This document shows, in pieces, positions 14,921 to 23,604 of a DNA stretch of 25,524 nt (position 1 is the stretch's first letter; the number at the start of each line of letters is the position of its first letter). This stretch comes from Tepidibacillus_B infernus (GTDB taxonomy: Bacteria > Bacillota > Bacilli > Tepidibacillales > Tepidibacillaceae), in contig NZ_JBLWFI010000005.1 in assembly GCF_048898065.1 (NCBI RefSeq), forward strand, positions 1 to 25,524. Reading direction: 5' to 3'. The notes beneath the pieces are model-generated. The model saw nothing but the letters and a program-made list of their open reading frames with translations. It did not search any database and was not told where the DNA came from. The position numbers were made by a program, and so were the translations under genes.

Positions 14921-16376
14921 AGTCAAGTCCTAGATTATGTGTAAAATGCCAGTGACAATGTTTAGCGAAATAAGAAATTTGCTTGAAATGCCTAGCGACT
15001 AAATAAATTAAGGGGAAAGGCTAGTCAAGAGGGAGAGCAAAGCGGCTCTTGAGAAGCCTTGAACCATTATTTACAATTGAGGCTTTCATTTCAAGTCTTC
15101 ATCATCCAAATTGATATACTTTTTTGAAGAGCTTATCCATTCTTCGTTGATATCCATTAAAATAGTCCCTATTAAACGAGTTGCAGATTGTTCGTTGGGA
15201 AAGATTCGTATCACTTTTTCTCTTCTGCGTATTTCTTCGTTTAATCGTTCTAAAGCATTCGTACTTTTTAAACGATTATAAGCTTGACGAGTAACAACAC
15301 TATACTGAAAAGCATCTTCAAATCCATCATCGAGTTTGTCGCATGCTTTCTTGTATTTATTACTATCAGCATAATCTTGAATAAGTGCATCTTTTGCTTT
15401 TCGTGCTATCTCAATGTCCGTATAACGAAAGATTGATTTTAACGATTCACGAAATGCTTTCGAATTTTTTCGAGGAATGACTGACAAAATATTTCTCATA
15501 AAATGGACCTGACATCTTTGCCAAGAAGCACCTGCAAAAACCTTTTTTATAGCTGAAACTTGTCCAGCATGTGCATCGGAAATAACTAATTTTGTATCGG
15601 ATAAACCTCGATTTTTTAATTGCTGGAAGAAACGAACCCAACTATCTTCACTTTCACCATTTTCAATCATAAATCCTAAAATTTCACGGTTTCCTTGATT
15701 GGAAATGCCAATGGCAATATGACAACTTTTTGATATAACTCTTTTGTCCTCGCGGACTTTGATGTATATGACATCTGTCATAAGAAATGGATATTTTGTA
15801 TCTACTAATGCACGATTTTGCCATTCTTCAACGATTGGATCTAGCTCTTTCGTTAATGAAGATACAAACGATTTTGATACACTTTTCCCGCATAACTCTT
15901 CGACGATTTGAGTTACTTTGCGTGTAGATACTCCTGAAACATACATTTCAACAATGGCTGCCAAAAGAGCCTTTTCATTCCTTTGATATCTTTCAAAAAT
16001 GGTTGGTGAAAACTCACCATCTCTTGTTCGAGGAACTCGTAGTGTTAGTGTTCCGATACGAGTTGTATACTCACGATCATAATAGCCATTTCGTTGAGTC
16101 GTTCGATTGTCTGTGCGTTCGTAATTGGCAGCTTGGATATACTCTGTCCGCTGTTCTTCCATTAACTGATTAAAAACAGTAGTTAAAATAAGCTTCGCAC
16201 TCGAATCTGTAACAGATTTCTCAATTAAGTTTTGAATATCTTTGCTATCCATAGTAAAATGTACTTGGGTCATATGAATTTCCTCCTGAGTACTTGGTAT
16301 GTTTTTTCGCTAAAAACATTGTACCGCAGGTTTTTCATATGACCTATTCTTTTTACACAATTATATGGACTTTATC
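14921..16376 (-). mobile_element. Intact IS256-family insertion sequence (1456 bp)
   Basis: Bounded by imperfect 26-bp inverted repeats. The left begins AGTCAAGTCC and ends GTGTAAAA (14921-14946); the right, read inwards on the minus strand, begins GATAAAGTCC and ends GTGTAAAA (16376-16351). The outer GATAAAGTCC resembles IS256 ends. It contains a full transposase and is flanked by a perfect 8-bp duplication, so it may still be mobile. Confidence 0.92.
15086..16273 (-). CDS. IS256-family (Mutator-like) DDE transposase
   Basis: A 395-residue cytosolic transposase catalysing copy-out-paste-in movement of the element. The N-terminal half is the DNA-binding part. The DDE core includes the aspartates in LMTDVIYIKV and LVISDAHAGQ and the conserved ATG-side TNALERLNEEIRRRE near the C-terminus, which supplies the glutamate. 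Length is normal and the frame is uninterrupted. GGAGG lies upstream of the ATG. It is the only gene of the element. Confidence 0.95.
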   Translation of the reverse strand: MTQVHFTMDSKDIQNLIEKSVTDSSAKLILTTVFNQLMEEQRTEYIQAANYERTDNRTTQRNGYYDREYTTRIGTLTLRVPRTRDGEFSPTIFERYQRNEKALLAAIVEMYVSGVSTRKVTQIVEELCGKSVSKSFVSSLTKELDPIVEEWQNRALVDTKYPFLMTDVIYIKVREDKRVISKSCHIAIGISNQGNREILGFMIENGESEDSWVRFFQQLKNRGLSDTKLVISDAHAGQVSAIKKVFAGASWQRCQVHFMRNILSVIPRKNSKAFRESLKSIFRYTDIEIARKAKDALIQDYADSNKYKKACDKLDDGFEDAFQYSVVTRQAYNRLKSTNALERLNEEIRRREKVIRIFPNEQSATRLIGTILMDINEEWISSSKKYINLDDEDLK

Positions 16377-16432
16377 AAAATTTTTCCGTCAAACAGTATG
16401 CCCAAATTCTAACATAATATTCCAACGAAAGA

Positions 16433-16462
16433 TACAAAAAAATAAGTGCTACAAGGAGCACT
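16433..16462 (-). terminator. Hairpin terminator after the 16519-16907 gene
   Basis: On the minus strand AGTGCT pairs with AGCACT over a 6-base loop, followed by TTATTTTTTTG. Confidence 0.65.
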
Positions 16463-16518
16463 GAGAAAAGATATATTATAATAGTTTCTGAATTTAAAAT
16501 TAAAGATATTTTCATTTA

Positions 16519-16907
16519 TTATGGTAGAGAAAGTATGGCTTTATTGCCATCAGGACAATAATAGGTGTTTCTATCCTGAATCGGGGCGCATTTGTTTTCC
16601 AAAAATGAGTCAATCACAATCTTACGTTCACTATCTATCATAATCTCAGTTTCAAATAGATCTAATAAGGTTTTTACAGCCTTAGAGCTCATAGTATTTA
16701 TCTGAGTATTAGTTAGCCCATATTCATGTAATTTAGTAATTTCTTCTTCGGTTAAAAGTTTAATTGTAGCTTCAGGATTGCTAACTAATAGTGAGAACTT
16801 CTCCTGCCAATAGCCAATTAGTTTTAATGCCACATCACCTGTAAGAAAAGTATGATCGGGCTGACTCTGATCACGAGGAACAAATCCAGAAAATCTTTTC
16901 TTATCAT
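16519..16907 (-). pseudogene. Hypothetical gene, probably frameshifted near its start
   Basis: An open frame from GTG at 16833 encodes 104 residues (MALKLIGYWQEKFSLLV...), but the same frame runs on upstream with protein-like sequence (RFSGFVPRDQSQPDHTF, then LTGD). A good start, AAGGGGAATTATA-ATG at 16905-16907, lies one base out of frame, just before an A-run. Restoring one A would give about 129 residues. Either a recent frameshift or a sequence error. Two Cys near the C-terminus; no family recognised. Confidence 0.55.
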
Positions 16908-17017
16908 TATAATTCCCCTTTTAAAACTTACCAATCTGTTATTCGCGATAAGCAATTGAAATATAGGTATTTTAGTTCGGATTAGTATTGCTTCGTACTC
17001 ACAACACTACTAATTTT

Positions 17018-17453
17018 TTATTCAGGCCTTATAATAATTTGTTCGGATTTTTCAAACCATTGAATCCACCTTGAATCATTAAAAAAGCCTTTATCCTGAA
17101 TGGATTCCCATTCTTCTTCAGGGAATATTTCATTTGAGATCTGATTGATCAATTTTAACTTAATTTGATAGCTTTTGAGTTCTTCTAAATCATCTTCATC
17201 TAGTAATATACTACTACCCTCGATACTCCAAGCGTTTGAATTACCTAAAAAGTTTCGTAAACCTTTAAAGTAATCATTAAATATGAGGGGTGACTGTAAA
17301 TTCTTTGTATAAATTTTATTGTAGGTTGCATACAAACCATTTAAATTAGCTATATTCTCCTGTAATAAATTACTTATTCCATTCTTATCATCTAAAGTTA
17401 TGGTTTTCTTCGCGATCCATTGATTTAATGTTTCTTCTTACCTTTTTCTTCAT
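17018..17453 (-). pseudogene. Hypothetical acidic protein, frameshifted near its start
   Basis: The readable part encodes NLLQENIANLNGLYATYNK and onwards to IQWFEKSEQIIIRPE. A strong ribosome site (GGAGG) and ATG at 17451-17453 encode MKKK, but the frame must shift by one base within an A/G-rich run near 17435-17440 to join TLNQWIAKKTITLDDKNG. The intact product would be about 145 residues, acidic, without membrane segments. No family recognised; an immunity-type or accessory protein is possible but unsupported. Confidence 0.55.
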
Positions 17454-17557
17454 AAAAAGTCCTCCATAGGAATGTAACGAACAGATTGGGCACAACAGTA
17501 CACCAGTCTGTAAATTATTTCAATAGAAATTAACCTGCATTATAAATATAAGGGAAT

Positions 17558-17717
17558 TTAGGTTGTAAATTTCTTAAAGTATTTATCTATCCAGTTAAAT
17601 AAAATTATTATTTTATGGAAAAATTGTTCATCTTTTACAATTAACGAACCATCTATTGTTAATTTTTGTTGTTCCTGTCCAAAATTCTCCTTACTTTTAG
17701 GAATTGGACAGGACTAA
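17558..17717 (-). pseudogene. Short coding remnant without start codon
   Basis: The stretch 17454-17747 has no complete gene. Between a stop near 17717 and a TAA at 17558-17560 the minus strand has an open run of about 50 codons with protein-like content (KLTIDGSLIVKDEQFFHK, FNWIDKYFKKF) but no start codon. It is probably the tail of a lost gene. The CCTGTCC/GGACAGG inverted repeat inside it (about 17674-17713) may be incidental. Confidence 0.35.
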
Positions 17718-17747
17718 TGTAGATAATTATTTGAAATACTTATATTA

Positions 17748-18314
17748 TTATCTTGTGTTATTGATTAAATCTGCTGCAAAATTTAATCCATCTTGTTCAG
17801 TAAATAGGCTACTTAAATGAAATTTCATCAAGTAATAAACATCTTTATCATTAAATAGTAGGAATAATATTTTTCCACGTTTTGTTTCTTCTAATTTGTA
17901 TTCTACTAGTACATCCCCAATTTTTTTATTTTCTGAGCCTGATAAAGAAGATGAACCTTTTCCTATATTAAGTTCAACAGTCTTTTCACCTTTATATTCA
18001 CCATAAAGAATTCTCATTCTATTATTTTCCTCAATTTGTTGCTTTTGTTCATCAGTTAATGATATAAGCTCTCCTTTTTCGTTTGCATAGATGACTTGAG
18101 CAATATAACGATTTCCCGTTGTTTTTAAATCTAATTCGGGTGGTAGCAATAAACTAATAAAGGTTATCGATAAATTCTCCTGTGTAGGGATTGTTATATT
18201 TACATCCATCTGTTTTTCTATTTCTCTTTCAATATCACTAGGAAATGTATTTTTACTACAAGCTGTTAGCCCCATACTTAAAAGGAAAATTATGATAAAT
18301 ATTTTTTTATTCAT
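17748..18314 (-). CDS. Predicted lipoprotein of unknown function
   Basis: A 188-residue protein with a type II signal peptide: basic MNKK, hydrophobic IFIIIFLLSMG and the lipobox LTAC with Cys19 as the lipidated residue. The mature part is hydrophilic and predicted to be anchored on the outer face of the membrane. No enzyme motif was seen. It is intact, unlike its neighbours. The next gene upstream is a decayed DUF4367-like fragment, so the pair may once have been a cell-surface stress or sporulation-type unit; that is speculation. Confidence 0.8.
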   Translation of the reverse strand: MNKKIFIIIFLLSMGLTACSKNTFPSDIEREIEKQMDVNITIPTQENLSITFISLLLPPELDLKTTGNRYIAQVIYANEKGELISLTDEQKQQIEENNRMRILYGEYKGEKTVELNIGKGSSSLSGSENKKIGDVLVEYKLEETKRGKILFLLFNDKDVYYLMKFHLSSLFTEQDGLNFAADLINNTR

Positions 18315-18450
18315 AATTTCTCACCGTCCCATTAATATTTAAATACTAATAGCAATTTTCTATCAATTAGAAAAGATAATGGGCATGATTGCTTGAACCA
18401 CTAATAAGCTTTAACCACTATCAAATAATATTATCTACCTATTATTTTAA

Positions 18451-18758
18451 TTACTTTAATGACTCAGCAAACTTAAGAATTTCTTCTTTAGTTATATTAC
18501 CTTTTGAAATTATAAAATGATTAGTCTTATTTTTATACCAACTCAAAGCAATTATCTCTTTATCCGGATACTCTAATATTTGCCCTTCCACTCCTTGTAT
18601 CATTAAATCTTGAGTATCACTGTCTCCAATTATTACTTGTGCAGCTTTTGTTGTATATCGATCCAATTACTAGGGTCATTTTGATTTCTATATCTGATAG
18701 TAATTGCTTTATGTGCTTCTATATTAAGTTTAACTCCATTTTTGAATTGATATTCCTG
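18451..18758 (-). pseudogene. C-terminal fragment of a DUF4367-like protein, frameshifted
   Basis: The 71 residues from a TTG at 18666 end in ALSWYKNKTNHFIISKG...ITKEEILKFAESLK, the pattern seen at the C-terminus of DUF4367-type membrane proteins. The preceding coding (IEAHKAITIRYRNQNDPSNW) lies in a different frame, joined near 18665 by a one-base shift, and runs into a stop at 18759 with no start codon. The N-terminal anti-sigma-like or membrane part is missing. Family assignment is tentative. Confidence 0.5.
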
Positions 18759-18909
18759 CTATTAAATCCCTCCTTTTTTTTCATATTTTTAAAATTAGTG
18801 CTAATCTTTGATTACCTATTTCTTTATCATTGTTGATTTTCCTTTAAAATGGAATTAGAAAATATAATTCGTTCATTACCCTAGACTTTAGGGAAGGAGA
18901 CAATGTTTC

Positions 18910-19612
18910 ATGCATATTGGTAATCGAATCAAAAAATTGCGTGAATCTTTGGGGATTAAAAGGAAGACTTTGCTTCAGGTGTTATATCCTACTCTCACTT
19001 AAGCAATATTGAGGTTGGTAAAAATGGTGCTTCAAAAGAGATATTAATCGCAATTGAAAAAAAACTTAATGTGCCAAAAGAATATTTAACAAGATATAAG
19101 GATATTGATCATGATTTAGAGACCAAATTATCCTCTTTGAAAGCGAATCTAGATCTTAAAAACTTAGATGAAGCAGAGTCAATTTTAGAGAATATAAAAA
19201 AAGATTATCCTTATATTAACTCAATCAACCAGGAAGCTCTCTATTATTTGTTAGAAAGCTACTATTATTTCAGAACAAACAATCATAAGGATTTTGCGAT
19301 AATTTATGAGAAAGAATTATTACCCCTTCTCGAAAACGTGGAGATAGACCGTATTCCCTCAGAACTTTTTAAAGAAACTTATTATTACCTAAATGCTGTC
19401 AACCATTTTACAAATAAACAATATGAGGATAGTTACCAATGTTTTCTTAAACAACTTCCTTTAGTAAAAGATCCGATTATAAAGGCCGGAACTAACTACA
19501 ATATTGCCTTATCTTTGGCAAAATTAAACAAAACAAATCTAGCCATTCCGTATGCTAATAATGCCTTAGATGTTTATCTTCATGAAAACAAATGGACAAA
19601 TGCAGCTGAAAA
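18910..19612 (+). pseudogene. XRE-type regulator with C-terminal TPR-like repeats, frameshifted and truncated
   Basis: After GGAAGGAGA the ATG at 18910 encodes MHIGNRIKKLRESLGIKRK. A one-base indel near 18965 shifts the frame, after which FASGVISYSHLSNIEVGK completes the helix-turn-helix. The rest (from 19071 LNVPKEYLTRYKDIDHDLE and on) is helical with TPR-like repeats, as in PlcR/NprR-type peptide-sensing regulators. Coding similarity ends at about 19612 (TNAAE), where the group II intron region begins, and the C-terminus is lost. It is the only gene besides the IS3 remnant on the plus strand. Confidence 0.75.
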
Positions 19613-19653
19613 TTTGAATAATGATTCATTATTAAAATTTTCAGCGTTTCGTT

Positions 19654-20826
19654 TTACTCGTTGCCATACCTCCCATAGATGTCAGGACGATAGATTTTGT
19701 CATATAGCGCATGAAATCTAATCCAGCGTTGGAGTCGGTTAAACAACTTTCTTACGTGGGCTTTACGGTAGTAGTTGCCCCATCCTCGTATAACAGGATT
19801 GATGAAATCGATGATTTGGAAGACGGTGAGTGGGATACGTCTGCGCGTTCGTGCCCGAATCGTGTCCATGAACTGCTTGATCGACTTGTCCTTGGGATAA
19901 GCATAAATATTGATTTTTGGTTGTTTCTTCACCTTTTCCCGCGGTAGCGACAGTCCCTTTCCCCGTTTCAGCTTGTATCCCAAAAACTCGAATCCCCATT
20001 TGATGTGGGTGATCTTTGTTTTGTTCGGGTGAAGCGTCAGTCCGAGCGACTCCAGAATGGTCTTTGCGTCCCGCAGCGCTCGTGCGGCTTCCGCCTGCGT
20101 TTTGCAGAGGACGACCCAATCGTCGGCAAATCGCGTCAGTCGGTATCCTCTATCAGTCATTTCATGGTCAAACCGATTCAGGTAGATATTACTGAACAGC
20201 GGACTAATGACGCTTCCTTGCGGTGTGCCGTTCGGCGTCGCGTATTTCTTCCCGCTTTCCATGTACCCGGCTTCGAGCATTTGTCTAACCAATTTGAGGA
20301 TTCTCCCGTCACTGACTTGTTCAGCAATCATGTCGATAAGCGGTTCATGATGAACTGTACCGAAGAAGTCCCGCAGATCGGCGTCAACGACCCATTCACA
20401 TCCATCCATCAGTTCGCGGTAAATCTTACGCATCGCTTGATGCGTAGTCCTTCCCGGTCGGTATCCGAAGCTGCATTCACTGAAAAGAGGTTCGAAAATG
20501 GGTTCCAACCGGTTTTTCAACGCTTGCTGGCATACCCGATCTCGTATCGCCGGGATGCCCAGTGGCCGCTTCTCATTTGGTTTCCCTTTCTTGGGAATAA
20601 GAATCCGCCTAACTGGCATCGGCAGATACGTCCCCCGTTTCAGTTCTTCGTGCAGCCGCTCCAGTTCCTGTTCGGCTGTCTTTTGGAATGCCGGAATAGT
20701 GACCTTATCGATCCCACCGCTTCCTCCGTTTGCTCTCACCGATTCCCATGCCATTTCCAAGTTCGTTCTGTGATACACTTTGTCGATTAACGAATGAACC
20801 TTTCGTCCTGTGCCTTCTGCTTTCAT
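19654..20826 (-). CDS. ltrA: Group II intron-encoded reverse transcriptase/maturase
   Basis: A 390-residue protein that would splice and retro-home its host intron. The ATG at 20824-20826 is preferred over a TTG 8 codons upstream, as GGAGG precedes it. RT motifs are in order: RPLGIPAIRDRVCQQAL, the SFGYRPGR block, VVDADLRDFF (first catalytic Asp), GTPQGSVISPLFSNIYL, and FADD (233-236, an F variant of YADD) with W. The maturase X domain includes FINPVIRGWGNYYRKA. No HNH endonuclease domain is present. The C-terminus (DIYGRYGNE) stops a few bases before the XRE gene fragment, so it may be slightly clipped. Base composition is clearly GC-richer than the flanks. Confidence 0.92.
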   Translation of the reverse strand: MKAEGTGRKVHSLIDKVYHRTNLEMAWESVRANGGSGGIDKVTIPAFQKTAEQELERLHEELKRGTYLPMPVRRILIPKKGKPNEKRPLGIPAIRDRVCQQALKNRLEPIFEPLFSECSFGYRPGRTTHQAMRKIYRELMDGCEWVVDADLRDFFGTVHHEPLIDMIAEQVSDGRILKLVRQMLEAGYMESGKKYATPNGTPQGSVISPLFSNIYLNRFDHEMTDRGYRLTRFADDWVVLCKTQAEAARALRDAKTILESLGLTLHPNKTKITHIKWGFEFLGYKLKRGKGLSLPREKVKKQPKINIYAYPKDKSIKQFMDTIRARTRRRIPLTVFQIIDFINPVIRGWGNYYRKAHVRKLFNRLQRWIRFHALYDKIYRPDIYGRYGNE

Positions 20827-21530
20827 GCGTTCCGTGTCCTCCGCCTGCAAGTTTTGGGTCTTTCACATAGGGAACTATCCGTTCCTTGCCGCCTACTCGC
20901 GAAACTCACTCCAGTTCTGGTCTCCATAAAGCGAGCCGCCTTCCCCTGCTGCATCACCTTTTGAGTGAGCAGAAGCCAACCGCACCAGGGCGGTTGATCC
21001 GGACGTTTCTGTTGTTCGTCCGTTCCAAAGTATTACGCGGCTCTCCGACTTCTCGCCATGCGTCCGGTATGCACTTCGGGGTTTCCTTATAACATCCGTT
21101 ACTGAAACTGCCGCGCGTTCTTTGAAACGGCGGGCGCGGCACGACCGCTTCGACTTTATTTACCCACTCGTCCTGCAAGTGCATTAGTTTCAGACATGAC
21201 GAGATCTCCGTGGGTCACATCGTCATCTTTCGTACCATGCCGTCCGCACACACCTTGGTGCGATGGGTGGACTAGAACGCCTTCGTCTCCATAGTGCAGA
21301 CTCGACCTTGCCCCATCTTTGGCCGACCGGTTCGCAATTCGGGCTGCCCCGTTTCACTACGGCCTGGTACTTCTCCTCAAGCCCTTCAGACTCTGCCTCG
21401 CGACAGACGCCCTGCCCTCCGGCAACAAAATTGCCGGCCCCCGAGGCATTACCCCCGGGTTTGGATATGAGCCCCCTAGTCCGAGGCTCAGCGGGACTTT
21501 AACCCACCTGATGATCGTGCTGCAACGCAC
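19654..21530 (-). mobile_element. GC-rich group II intron (inner), 3' end missing
   Basis: On the minus strand an intron-like 5' end, GTGCGTTGCAGCACG, starts at about 21530 (or GTGCGTGCG at 21534) and is followed by GGTTAAAGTCCCGCTGAGCC and other structured GC-rich sequence to the RT gene. This stretch of about 700 bases has no protein gene; short frames in it are incidental. No catalytic domain V/VI hairpin was found between the RT stop and the XRE fragment at 19612, so the 3' end seems deleted. It lies inside the domain III/IV region of another intron. Confidence 0.6.
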
Positions 21531-21972
21531 GCACTATGACCCCCTCCGACTCCCTCTCATCTATCCACCATTTCGTTTGCACTTATAGGTTTCTGCTTTA
21601 CTTTCCCTTGAAAAAGAAAGTGATGAGGAGGGTATCCCCAGTTCCGTTACTTACTTTCCTAGCATGTCGCTCCCCTTACCCCGAGAGATTCTTCTATGTT
21701 GCTTTCCAAGGTCTTCACACCTTCCATGGTCTTCGCCCATTTTCACCAGGCTCGACTTCTCTTTATCCTCTTAGAGGGTTCTTTTGATGAGGCGGCAGGA
21801 TTCACTTGATGTTACAACCTGCTAAGTTGCTCGCACTTCTTGTTATGAAGTTACTTTGTCACAGGGCTTCAACCTTAGGATTTCTCCACCAGTTACCTGT
21901 CAGCTACTGAGCGTCTTGGCACTTATTCAGGTTGGACTTTCACCAACTAGCAATTAACGGCTTGCTGGGCAC
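21531..21972 (-). mobile_element. 5' part of an outer, AT-richer group II intron
   Basis: The minus strand starts GTGCCCAGCAAGCCG at 21972. It continues with GGTGAAAGTCCAACCTG, AAGTAACTTCATAACAAG and GTAAGTAACGGAACTGGGG, and reaches GGAGGGGGTCATA, typical of bacterial intron domains I to III. There the GC-rich intron begins. The outer intron's own ORF and domains V/VI are absent. Its 5' exon is a terminator hairpin plus T-tract, the insertion preference known for group IIC introns. Confidence 0.65.
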
Positions 21973-21983
21973 GCTAAAAATAA

Positions 21984-22017
21984 AAAATCCTTCTTCAAAA
22001 GATGAAAAAAAGATTTT
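21984..22017 (-). terminator. Terminator of the amidase operon, directly upstream of the intron
   Basis: On the minus strand AAAATC...GATTTT form a stem with pyrimidine/purine inner pairing (TTTTTC with GAAGAAG) followed by TTTTTTATTTTT. It follows the two genes at 23471-22114 and lies about 12 bases from the intron 5' end. Confidence 0.7.
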
Positions 22018-22113
22018 AAATAAAAATGTGAGATAATAAAATATCTGAAATACCATGTTTTCTTTTTTTTAAAAAAAGATTCATATAAGTTTGTGATTGA
22101 TTGTGAAATTTAC

Positions 22114-22401
22114 TTATTTCATAGGTGCATCTAGCGGATCATATAATATATAAACTGGAAATAACTTAGGTGTGACAGTAAAGCTAATTTTTTTCCCGTT
22201 TTTGTCTTTATATGTAACAAAGTAATCTCCAAAGTGAGTGTCGAATTCAACATATTGATATTGGAGGTCTAAGTCATTATACTTAATATTTACGTAGAGT
22301 GAGGTTGAAATTGTAGCTACTGTTTTAGGTAAAATAGTAGAAATCTGCAATAGAACAATGACTACTAATATAACGATGGCTATTATTACAGATTTTTTCA
22401 T
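22114..22401 (-). CDS. Small membrane-anchored protein of unknown function
   Basis: A 95-residue protein with a single N-terminal membrane helix (residues 5-25, SVIIAIVILVVIVLLQIS) and a hydrophilic outer part rich in aromatic residues. AAGGGGG precedes the ATG by about 8 bases. It begins 17 bases after the amidase stop and shares its terminator, so the two likely form an operon. No family was recognised. Confidence 0.7.
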   Translation of the reverse strand: MKKSVIIAIVILVVIVLLQISTILPKTVATISTSLYVNIKYNDLDLQYQYVEFDTHFGDYFVTYKDKNGKKISFTVTPKLFPVYILYDPLDAPMK

Positions 22402-22418
22402 TAAATTCCCCCTTAATT

Positions 22419-23471
22419 TTATGGGATTTCAATAATATCTATGTGACTATAATCACTAATAGCACTCAATAATGGGTAATCTCTTCTTTCATTTGAATGA
22501 CCAGCTAGTTTAAAATCGCTATTAACGGTATCGTAGGCAGATATTATCATAGCGTGTGTTGGTACTGTTATAAAATTTGCAACCCCTTTACTAAAAATGA
22601 CTACATCACCTTTATAAATAGAACGTGTATAAACAGTCTTATGGTTCGCAACGTAATAATCATGAGACATACTATGAACAGTAGATTTAGGTCTCCAATA
22701 GCTTAAAAAAGTATCTACACTTATCCAAGGACTTGGATCAGCTAAAGTCCAACTGTAATCTAATTCTGCTGCACTTGTAGGGACTAAATAGGTAGAGTTT
22801 TTCTTGTATATATACCAAGTCCCCTCCATTGCCTTACCTCCACCTACATGCATAGCTTGTGATACAAAATTAGTACAATCGCTTCCCCATCCTCCGGTAA
22901 AAGCAGGGTAATTAGTGCTGTATTTATTATAGTTATTATAGTTATTATATGCCCAATCTCCTGCCGCAGTACCATTATAATAACTAGCAAGAATAGTAAA
23001 TGAATTTTGTTCAACCTGCTCATTATTTTCGTCTAAAAATTGGATTGATGTCTTATCATCAGTATTTTTAGCGTATCTTAGAAAATAAGCGTACATAATT
23101 TTTTTGTCATTTTTAAATTCGATTGATGGGTAAATTTCTATAATTTTATGCATAATATCTATTTTATCTTCTTTTATTAGGGATGTTACTTTATCAATCA
23201 AGTCCATATCATTATAAAATTGGCTGAGGATGTTAGCTACTTTTAGATCTTCTTTATAATAATAAGTTAGTGTTTCCAAGATAATCTTTTCTTCTACTAC
23301 TGGATCAACTAAATCAGTCTTTTTTTCACTTTTTTTAGTTTCTTTTTCTTTAAAGTATTGCTTGATGTATTTGTTTTGAGACTTACTTACATCCTCGTTA
23401 GCGTTTACTACTGGAATTAAAGTACTCATTAAAAGGGTAAATACTAATAGATAACTAAATAGTCTTTTCAT
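22419..23471 (-). CDS. Secreted amidase_6 (putative amidase) domain protein
   Basis: A 350-residue exported protein with a signal peptide (residues 1 to about 24, cleavage near VVNA). A charged helical middle is followed by an amidase_6 domain from about 160 to the end. Typical features are YYNGTAAGDWAYNNYN, then GGWGSDCTNFVSQAMH with probable nucleophile Cys199, VIFSKG, and PTHAMIIS with probable His306. The papain/NlpC-like layout suggests hydrolysis of cell-wall peptide or another amide at the surface; the true substrate is unknown for the family. It is intact and the first gene of a two-gene operon. Confidence 0.87.
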   Translation of the reverse strand: MKRLFSYLLVFTLLMSTLIPVVNANEDVSKSQNKYIKQYFKEKETKKSEKKTDLVDPVVEEKIILETLTYYYKEDLKVANILSQFYNDMDLIDKVTSLIKEDKIDIMHKIIEIYPSIEFKNDKKIMYAYFLRYAKNTDDKTSIQFLDENNEQVEQNSFTILASYYNGTAAGDWAYNNYNNYNKYSTNYPAFTGGWGSDCTNFVSQAMHVGGGKAMEGTWYIYKKNSTYLVPTSAAELDYSWTLADPSPWISVDTFLSYWRPKSTVHSMSHDYYVANHKTVYTRSIYKGDVVIFSKGVANFITVPTHAMIISAYDTVNSDFKLAGHSNERRDYPLLSAISDYSHIDIIEIP

Positions 23472-23604
23472 ACTAAATACTCTCCTTTATTGTTTAATTT
23501 TAATTAGATAATTTTTAATTTCCTCCTTCTTATCCAATCTACTAATTACGACGAGAGACTATTAAAAATGGATGCTATTTTTTTAAAAATATAATGTGCG
23601 CTTA

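Larger units (their letters stand above)
14913..16384. repeat. 8-bp target-site duplication of the IS256-family element
   Basis: AAAATTTT occurs at 14913-14920 and again at 16377-16384, immediately outside the two terminal inverted repeats. Identical 8-bp duplications are characteristic of this family and point to a fairly recent insertion. Confidence 0.85.

Noticed and set aside
17674..17713. CCTGTCC...GGACAGG inverted repeat as a third copy of the window-end repeat
   Set aside because: Only the short GGACAGGA word is shared; the second block is absent and the stretch is readable as coding remnant.
19607..19641. AT-rich palindrome as a terminator or attachment site
   Set aside because: It has no T-tract beyond its own arms and sits exactly at a rearranged junction, so no function can be assigned.
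20005..20790. 261-codon plus-strand frame opposite the reverse transcriptase
   Set aside because: A long antisense frame is expected in GC-rich coding DNA, and the RT motifs define the true strand.
20886..21787. Several plus-strand frames of 68 to 91 codons
   Set aside because: They fall in structured group II intron RNA sequence on the minus strand and show no protein-family features.
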